Shown: positions 58,001 through 64,000 of the stretch, piece by piece
Numbering within the stretch: position 1 is the first letter of the stretch
Layout: each line of letters begins with the position of its first letter
Assembly: GCA_026018925.1 (NCBI GenBank)
Contig: JAKSZU010000016.1
Location: 4,029,501-4,093,500 of the forward strand
DNA: 64,000 nucleotides
Direction of reading: 5' to 3'
Source of the DNA: Tupaia tana
Lineage: Eukaryota > Chordata > Mammalia > Scandentia > Tupaiidae
Notes under the pieces: generated by a model
What the model was told of the DNA's origin: nothing
The model's input: the letters and a program-made list of their open reading frames with translations, nothing else
The model's database searches: none
Made by a program: the position numbers and the translations under genes

Positions 58001-58274
58001 GTTTTTTTTAATTTTTGTTTTTGTTTTTGTTTTTGTTTTGTTTTGTGAGTTCTTTATATAGGGTGCATGCATTTGCCAGAGATAAAGAAAGCAAGAAATC
58101 ACCCCCCTCAGGGGGATGCCATGCTGCAGTCCCTTCACCTCCATTCTCCTCTCAGGATTTCAGGCATGCACACACGTATACCCAGCATGATTTTGAAGCC
58201 ACGGTTCCAGGATTCAAACTTAAGTTGGCCCCATGAAAGTCCAGTGCCTTAACCACTACTCTACCTAATGACCC
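58001..58274 (-). mobile_element. tRNA SINE, type B
   Basis: TSD YGCCTCTAGKKTTT; inserted in antisense L1. Confidence 0.85.
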
Positions 58275-58819
58275 CCGCCTCTAGTTTTTAAAATAGATAC
58301 TTTTTATCAGAATAATGAAATTAATTTGTATTGGTGTTGAGTTTTATAAAAATGACATCTTCAAATGAGTGATCATGTGTGTTGTTTTTGTAATTTTTTT
58401 TCTTACTATCACTCAGTGTAGTAATTACATTTATAGATTTTCAAACTGTCCTTGTAAAATGAATAAAACCCAGGTTGGTCATTATCCATTACAGTTTTAA
58501 TACATTGTTGCAGTTGATTTGGTAATACATTATTTTGAATTTTCATCTGTGAGTGGAATGGGCCTGTAATTATTCTTTATTGTAACATCTTTGAGTTTGT
58601 TACCAGGCTTTTTATCCTCATAGGTTGAATTAGGGGGCATTCCCTCTTTTTCTGAAAGTAGACTAAGAAAGCAGAACCCCAGAGGTAAGCGGGGAGGGTT
58701 GCTTAGAGTGAAAAGGTTTCAGGGTAGAAACTAAGGACGTATCTGCAGTCACTAGCTAGACCTGGTTTTATCCCTGTACTCACGGGCCTCACTCAGGGCT
58801 GGAGTTGCTCGCGCTATTG

Positions 58820-59069
58820 TAGTTTTCTTAAGGTTTTTGTCATAAGGCACGTGTGCTCATTGGAGAGAGACAGAGAGAAAGAGAAAGTGAGAAATCACCC
58901 TCACGGGGAGAGAGCCATGTCGCAATTCCTTCGCCTCCATTCTTGTCTCAGGATTTTGGGCACACACACACATACCAGGCATGGTTGTCAAGCCTCCAGG
59001 TCCGGAGCTTGAACCTTAGTCGAACATGTCGGAGTCCAGTGCTTTAACCACCATGCCACCTGCTGGCAC
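58820..59069 (-). mobile_element. tRNA SINE, type B
   Basis: AAGGTTTTTGTCATAAGGCAC; CCACCTGCTGGCACC. Confidence 0.88.
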
Positions 59070-59083
59070 CATGCTGAAATTAT

Positions 59084-59272
59084 TATTTAATAATAGTAAT
59101 TATAATTATTTAATTTCATTTGTTATTATTTTAAAATCTGTTATAGGGCTTATGTGCTTAACAGACAGAGATAGAGAGAGAGAAAGTGAGTAAGTAAGCT
59201 GCTAGGTCCAGGACTCAAACTGTGATTGATCATGTGGGAATCCAACTCCGTAACCACCATGCCACCTGCTGG
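59084..59272 (-). mobile_element. tRNA SINE, type C
   Basis: TSD ATGCTGAAATTA; AATCTGTTATAGGGCTTATG. Confidence 0.9.
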
Positions 59273-59390
59273 CCTATGCTGAAATTAAATAATGATTTAG
59301 AGGTTATCTTTTTTGCTTAATGGCCAAGAATTAATATTTATTGGGTACTGTGCTTTTAAAACTGTAATCTAGCAACTGTTTACATTCATT

Positions 59391-59609
59391 TTTTTTAGAG
59401 AGAGTTTTGCTATAGGGCACTTGCATTCACCAGAGAGACAGAAAGTTAGAAATCACCCTTGCGGGGATGGCCACGCTGCAATCCCTTCTCCTCCCTTCTC
59501 CTCTTAGGTTCTTGTGCACACGTGCACTTGAGGCCGGCCTGAGTTTTTAAGCCCATGGGTCCAGGCCCGTGGGAGTCCAGAGACGTAACCATTATGCCAC
59601 CTACTGGTC
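59391..59609 (-). mobile_element. tRNA SINE, type B, head shortened
   Basis: GAGAGTTTTGCTATAGGGCAC; part of the B-box arm is deleted (GGTCCAGGCCCGTGGGAG). Confidence 0.85.
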
Positions 59610-59719
59610 CTCAGTAGATGTATGTGTATTTGATAGTAAATAGACAAATTTTATTTTTATTTCCACTTGAAGAGTTACATTTCATATAAAAGTTTACAAA
59701 TAACGGTTTTTATTTTGAT

Positions 59720-60215
59720 TTTTTTCAGTATAAAAAAAGTTGCCTTGATGACATATTATGATGTGATGCTAATTGCTTGTAGGGTAGTTAAATGTCAGTA
59801 TTGAAACCTAATCTCTAGCTGCTGTCTTGTAGATAGGAACGAATGTTCGCCAAGCATGTATTTTGTATTTTGTTGCATTGTACACTGCAACTAATAAGCC
59901 AAGGAATCGACATACATTAGGTGTGTGTACTGTTTCTAAAAACCACAAACTAGGAATGATAAATTATCAATATAGTTTAGTATTTGCTAATTTTACTACA
60001 CTCTTTTGTTATGTATATGTAGGGAAGTCATAGGGATTATAAATTCAATTTGAGTAATGTTTAAAACCATATATTTTATGATAAAGCACCTTTAACTTAA
60101 GATGACCAAAGCACTGATATTATATATTTGTTGTGAAGAGAATTATAAGAGTTTTATTTTTCTGATATTAAAAGTTACTTAATAAAGACTTGTTTCCATT
60201 AAAAAAAAGAATTCC
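59720..60215 (+). other. Possible retrocopied 3'UTR ending in AATAAA and an A-run
   Basis: A SINE-free A/T-rich stretch ends with TTAATAAAGACTTGTTTCCA, TT and A8, the layout of an mRNA 3' end: AATAAA about 14 nt before the A-run. No coding part is recognisable and the source is unknown. A type A SINE then inserted directly into the A-run. It could instead be a cryptic intronic polyadenylation site of CUL2. Confidence 0.35.
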
Positions 60216-60219
60216 TTGT

Positions 60220-60478
60220 TACCAGCAGTTAGCGTAATGACTATGTCACTGGACTCCTACATAGTCGACCGCGGTTCGAGTCCTGGACCCAGTGGCTTAA
60301 ACTCACACCGGACGCGTGTGCGTGCGTGCCCAAGATCCCAAGAGGAGAATGGAGGAGAAGGGATTGCGGTGTGGCTGTGCCCCCTGGGGGGTGATTTCTT
60401 GCTTTCTGTCTCTCTGTCTCTCTTTGTCTGTCTGGCGAGCGCACGTGCCCTATAGCAAAAGCCTGTCCAAAAAAAGAA
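60220..60478 (+). mobile_element. tRNA SINE, type A
   Basis: TSD AAGAATTCCTT; both pol III boxes preserved. Confidence 0.95.
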
Positions 60479-60544
60479 AAAAAAAAAGAATTCCTTAGAT
60501 ATTAGAAGATGCTATTGAAAACACTGACTCATTTGTTTATTTAT

Positions 60545-60772
60545 TTATATATTTTTAGTTTTGCTATAGGGTGTCAGCTTGCTGGAGAGGGAAAGAGAGA
60601 GAAACAGAGCCAGAGAGAAAGTAAGAAGTGGTTTCCTGGCAGAGATGGCCACACCACAATCCTGTCTCTCCATTTTTCTCTAGGAATTTTGGGCATGTAT
60701 GTATACAGGTTTTCTAAGCTGCTGGGTCCAGGATTTGAACCGCACAGGTGGCCACGTGAAATCCAGCTGCCT
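60545..60772 (-). mobile_element. tRNA SINE, type D
   Basis: TTTTGCTATAGGGTGTCAGC; head interrupted at AATCCAGCTGCCTT by the next SINE. Confidence 0.7.
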
Positions 60773-61003
60773 TGGTGCCAGCCAGGGGCACAGTAGTCAA
60801 GACACTGAACTCCCACATGGCTTACTGTGGTTTTGAGTCCTGAGCATGTCTGTGTGCATGTCCAAAATCCCAGGAGAATGAGGGAGAAGGGATTGCAGCG
60901 TGGCCATCCCTTCTGGGGTGTGATTTCTCATTTTCCTTTACACTGTCTCCAGTGAACACATGTGTCCTGTGGCAAAAACTTGAAAAAAAAAGAAAAAAAA
61001 AAT
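60773..61003 (+). mobile_element. tRNA SINE, type B
   Basis: GTGCCAGCCAGGGGCACAG head; CCTGTGGCAAAAACTTG and A tail. Confidence 0.82.
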
Positions 61004-61054
61004 TCAGCCTCCTTAACTTCCGTCCATCAACTCGCCAAAACCACTGACTATTTT

Positions 61055-61317
61055 TCCCCCCATATTTTTTTTTTTTTTTCTTTTTCAGAGAGAGTATTGC
61101 TGTAGGGTTCGTGTGTTCACCCAGATAGAGACAGCAAGGGCGAAATCACCCTCCAGGGGAATGGCCATGCCACAGCCCCTTCTCCTCCATTCTCCTCTCT
61201 GGTTTTGGGCGCGCACACACGTATCTGGTGTGCGTTTGGAAATGCCAGGTCTGGGACTCAGCCCGTAGTCAGCTACGTGTGAGTCAGCCATGTAACCGTT
61301 ACGGCATCGACAGGCCC
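61055..61317 (-). mobile_element. tRNA SINE, type B
   Basis: TSD AACCACTGACT; GAGTATTGCTGTAGGGTTC. Confidence 0.87.
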
Positions 61318-61414
61318 CGAACCACTGACTGGTCAATGCTAAATGGATTTGAAACTGCTTCTTTTTTCCAGTACTCTGCAGCTAACTTTTCAAATATTAA
61401 AATGAAATCTTCTG

Positions 61415-61650
61415 GGACCAGCAGAAGTGTAATTGTTATGTTTCTGGACTCGGGACCCAGCAGCTTAAAACACACGCTAGATTGTGAGCGTGTGGGCCCA
61501 AAACCCCGAGAGGAAAATGGAGGAGAAGGGATTGCGGAGTGGCTACTACCCCCTGGAGGGTGATTTCTTGCTTTCTGTCTTCTGCTTTTCTCTGTGTCTC
61601 TGGTGAGCACATGCCCCCTATAGCAAAAGCCAAAAAAAAAAAAAAAAAAA
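61415..61650 (+). mobile_element. tRNA SINE, type B, B box deleted
   Basis: GGGACCAGCAGAAGTGTAAT head; B-box arm lost between TTTCTGGACTC and GGGACCCAG. Confidence 0.82.
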
Positions 61651-61667
61651 ACCAAACCAAAACAAAT

Positions 61668-61676
61668 ACTCAAGCT

Positions 61677-61710
<34 letters not shown>

Positions 61711-61850
61711 ATGCCTAAAATCCCAAGAGGAAAATCGAGGAGAAGGGACTGCAGCTTGGCCATCCCCCAGGGGATGTCTTGTTTTCTGACTCTCTCTCTT
61801 TCGGGGGAGCATATGCTCCCTATAGCAAAATCCTCTCTGAAAATAAAAAA
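61668..61850 (+). mobile_element. tRNA SINE 3' half, type B
   Basis: Starts near the (GT)16 tract; TCCCTATAGCAAAATCCTCTC tail. Confidence 0.75.
61678..61709 (+). repeat. (GT)16 microsatellite
   Basis: An uninterrupted GT run at the CGTGTGCGTG position of a 5'-truncated SINE. Confidence 0.95.
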
Positions 61851-61990
61851 GAATTATTAAATTATTATTATTGTTTACTTAATAAGAGAGAGAGAAAGAG
61901 AAAGTGAGAAAGCAAGCCGCCTTATCTGGGACTCAAACTGCAATCAACGTGGGAATCCAGCACCTTAACCACCATACCCCTGCCGGCTCC
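61850..61990 (-). mobile_element. tRNA SINE, type C
   Basis: GAGAGAGAAAGAGAAAGTGAG; TACCCCTGCCGGCTCC. Confidence 0.82.
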
Positions 61991-62027
61991 AAGAAGAAAT
62001 TTTTTCTTTTTTTTAAAGAAATCTTTT

Positions 62028-62268
62028 GGGGCTATCAGGTGCCTGGGAGTTTAAGGCACTGGATTTCCACATGGTGGGCTGCAGTTTGAGTCCCAGCTTG
62101 AAACTCAACGCTGGGCGTGCGTGTGTGCGTGCGCGTGTGTGCGTGTGCGCCCGCACCCAAAATCTTAGGAGGAGAAGGGACTGCAGCAGGGGTAGATTTC
62201 TCACTTTCCCGCTCCCTGTTTCTCTTTGGTAAGCACACGCACCCACCCTACAGTAAAAACTTAAAAAA
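62028..62268 (+). mobile_element. tRNA SINE, type B
   Basis: GGGGCTATCAGGTGCCTGGG head; CCCTACAGTAAAAACTT tail. Confidence 0.85.
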
Positions 62269-62309
62269 CGAAGTCTATAATGATTAGTGTAGTACCTTTT
62301 AAAATTTTA

Positions 62310-62455
62310 GTTATTTTTTTAGTTTTGCTATGGGTTGTGTGTGGTTGCTGTTAAGAAAATGAGAAAGCACCCCTCATGGGGAATATTCATACTGCAATTC
62401 CATCTTCATTTCTATCTTCTTTAGATATTTTGTGTATGCACACATGCCCAATGGG
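62310..62455 (-). mobile_element. tRNA SINE 3' half, type D
   Basis: TTTTGCTATGGGTTGTGTG; GCACCCCTCATGGGGAATA; no tRNA head. Confidence 0.6.
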
Positions 62456-62459
62456 TTTT

Positions 62460-62717
62460 TCTTCCTTTTTTTCCTTTTTGGAAAGATTGTTGCTATAGAG
62501 TGTGCGTGCTCACCAGAGAGAAAGACAGACAGAAAGTGAGAAATCACCCGCTGGGGGGATGGCCATGCCTCAGTCCCTTCCCCTCCATTCTCTTGGGACC
62601 TTAGGCATGCACGCACACACACGCCTGGCATGAATTTTAGGTGGCTGGGTCCGGGACTCGAGCTGCAGTTGACTACGTAGGAGTCCGGCAATGTAACCAT
62701 CACACCATCTGCTGGTT
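62460..62717 (-). mobile_element. tRNA SINE, type B
   Basis: GATTGTTGCTATAGAGTGTGC; CCATCTGCTGGTTC. Confidence 0.9.
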
Positions 62718-62721
62718 CTAT

Positions 62722-62961
62722 TTTTTTATAGTTTCTTGTAAGACAGGTGTGCCCACTGGAGATACACAGAGAGAGGAAGTGTGGGAAATCACTGCCCACG
62801 CTGTGGGGACGGCCGTGCCACAGTCCTTCTCCATGCTCTAGGGACTGGGGGCATGCCCGCACAGTGCGTGCTGTGCTGTCAAGCAGCAGGTCTGGGACTC
62901 AGACTTCACGGTCAGCCACGTGGGATCTCGCGCCTTCGTCTCCATGCCACCCTCTGGCCCC
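62722..62961 (-). mobile_element. tRNA SINE, type D
   Basis: TCTTGTAAGACAGGTGTGCCC; GTGGGATCTCGCGCC and CCCTCTGGCCCCC. Confidence 0.75.
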
Positions 62962-63041
62962 CAAGAAGCTTTTATTAGGGAGTGGTCATATAATTTTTGT
63001 TCTTATTGTAAAGTATTTATTGATTTCAAGGAAAAAAAGTT

Positions 63042-63230
63042 TCTTTTTTTCCTCCGGAAATAGAGTAAGTGGGAAATCACTTCCCAGGGGAGATAGCCGT
63101 GCTGCCTTCCTCCTGCCTTCACCTCCTCCTGGGCTTCTTGTGCCCAGCACGAGTTTCAGGCCCTGGGTCCGGGGCTCAAACTGGGGCTGGCCATTTGGAG
63201 TCCAGTGTTCTAACCACCATACTGCCTCAT
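63042..63230 (-). mobile_element. tRNA SINE, type D
   Basis: GTGGGAAATCACTTCCCAGG; GGCTCAAACTGGGGCTGGCC; shortened start. Confidence 0.65.
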
Positions 63231-63298
63231 GTCCACAGGAAAAACTAATTTAAAGTAAAGTCACAATTGACTCATAGCAGGGTTTCTGTGAGATTAAG

Positions 63299-63556
63299 GG
63301 AGCCAGCAGATGGCATAGTGGTTACATTGCTGGACTCCCACATGACTGACCATAGTTCACATCCTGGACTGGCGGCATGAAAATCATGATGGGCACGTGT
63401 GCATGCGTGCACGAAGTCCCAGAAGGAGAAGGGAAGAGAAGAGATTGGGGCATGGCCACCCCCCCCCCCCCCCAGGGGTGACTTCTCACTTTCCTCTTAT
63501 TGTCTCTGTCTGTCTAGTGAGCGAACGTACCCTGAGGCAAAAACTTCTTCAAAAAG
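63299..63556 (+). mobile_element. tRNA SINE, type B, with a C15 run
   Basis: GGAGCCAGCAGATGGCATAG head; the core palindrome is expanded to C15 (63459-63473). Confidence 0.88.
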
Positions 63557-63867
63557 TGATTGAGGCTTGCATTGCAATAGTCTTTGGCTAAGTAGAAATT
63601 TAGCGAATGTCACATCCGTAATCGAGATGGTCTTAGATCCTTTGCAACAGTACAGGAATACAGGAATATTAAAGCGTCGTTACATTTCTGAATGGAGAGT
63701 GCCTTTTGTCTGACCAGAAGGTACCTCGGCAGTGCCAGTGGAGCTCTTACGGGCACAGCCGCTGTTAACCATTTCTGTAGCTGAGATGTTATAGAAGAGG
63801 GGCCTCCATGGGCTGTGAACCGTGCAGTTATATGCATGCTCATAAGGGTTCAAAACTGACATCCTTA
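63557..63867. other. Unclassified sequence
   Basis: Neither strand gives a convincing frame or a known repeat; the minus strand has two short chance frames. Confidence 0.4.
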
Positions 63868-64000
63868 GGGGCTGGCAGGTGGCGTGGAAGTTAAGGCACT
63901 GGACTCCCACATGGCCAGCCATGGTTCAAGTCCTGGACCTGGTGGCTTGCTTTCTCACCTCCTCTGTCTCTGGTGAGTGTGCAAGCCCCATAGCATATTA
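63868..64000 (+). mobile_element. tRNA SINE, type C, cut by the window end
   Basis: GGGGCTGGCAGGTGGCGTGG head and GGTTCAAGTCC B box; the tail lies outside the window. Confidence 0.88.

Larger units (their letters stand above)
56780..58655 (-). mobile_element. L1 ORF2 fragment, antisense, split by SINEs
   Basis: Read on the minus strand this is degraded reverse-transcriptase-region L1 sequence. The + strand motifs TAGAACCTCCAAAGCAATGTT, AGAAGTGGTGGATAGTGAGC, TTCAGCCATTTTGTTAAATTC and TACCAGGCTTTTTATCCTCAT occur in the normal antisense order. Four SINEs and a (TG)n tract interrupt it. No long frame remains. Confidence 0.75.

Noticed and set aside
59725-59760. TTTTTTCAG followed by TATAAAAAAAG as a CUL2 exon (resembling ...EQYKKK)
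   Set aside because: The downstream sequence does not encode CUL2 and there is no preceding Asp-Arg-Gly-Gly exon.

Overview
The window is placental-mammal nuclear DNA: a 5' part of the cullin-2 gene (CUL2, + strand), almost all of it intron. Five coding exons are recognised by translated protein identity and by matching splice phases: 22857-22975, 29094-29196, 34093-34187, 47766-47871 and 50563-50645. Joined, they give residues 1-168 plus two bases of codon 169 of a protein normally about 745 residues long. The next exon (human D-R-G-G-E-D-P-N) is not in the window, so the gene runs off the right end. No promoter, CpG island or upstream 5'UTR exon is recognisable in the first 22.8 kb, which is probably intron 1. 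I see no other intact protein-coding gene.

Most of the remaining sequence is interspersed repeat. One tRNA-derived SINE family dominates, with 123 copies or fragments listed, about two-fifths of the window. My working labels are as follows. Type A: young, about 250 bp, head GGGACCAGCAGTTAGCGTAA, tail CCTATAGCAAAAACCTCTCC plus an A-run, usually with clear target-site duplications (TSD). Type B: the same architecture but diverged. Type C: short (130-190 bp), head GGGGCCAGCAGGTGGC, a CTTTCTC-rich stretch, GGTCAAATT, then an A/T-rich tail. Type D: oldest, long, head region reading GTGGGATCC. About three quarters lie antisense to CUL2. Older layers are antisense L1 fragments, L2, MIR, two 7SL-derived SINE relics, a Tigger2-like DNA transposon, a decayed mariner with two short mariner-derived relatives, a duplicated LTR-like segment, a YBX1 processed pseudogene and a 5'-truncated young L1. 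The 7SL relics point to Euarchontoglires. The very active tRNA SINE does not look like the dominant SINE of human, mouse, rabbit, dog, cow, horse or armadillo. A colugo-like or other less-studied lineage is possible, but I cannot name the species.

Layout: 1-22.8 kb is SINE-rich presumed intron 1, with antisense L1 (1.7-3.6 and 12-13.2 kb), the mariner (5.4-6.8 kb), a 28-bp G-rich minisatellite (10.5-11.8 kb), the YBX1 pseudogene (13.2-15.0 kb) and Tigger2 (19.9-20.4 kb). Between 22.8 and 29.1 kb lies a U12-type intron. The exon ending at 34187 runs straight into a 36-39 bp minisatellite whose unit repeats that exon's own 3' end and splice donor; this is the most unusual structure here. Between 34.9 and 47.8 kb and from 50.6 kb to the end are SINE-dense introns with an antisense L1 ORF2 fragment (56.8-58.7 kb) and a possible retrocopied 3'UTR (59.7-60.2 kb).
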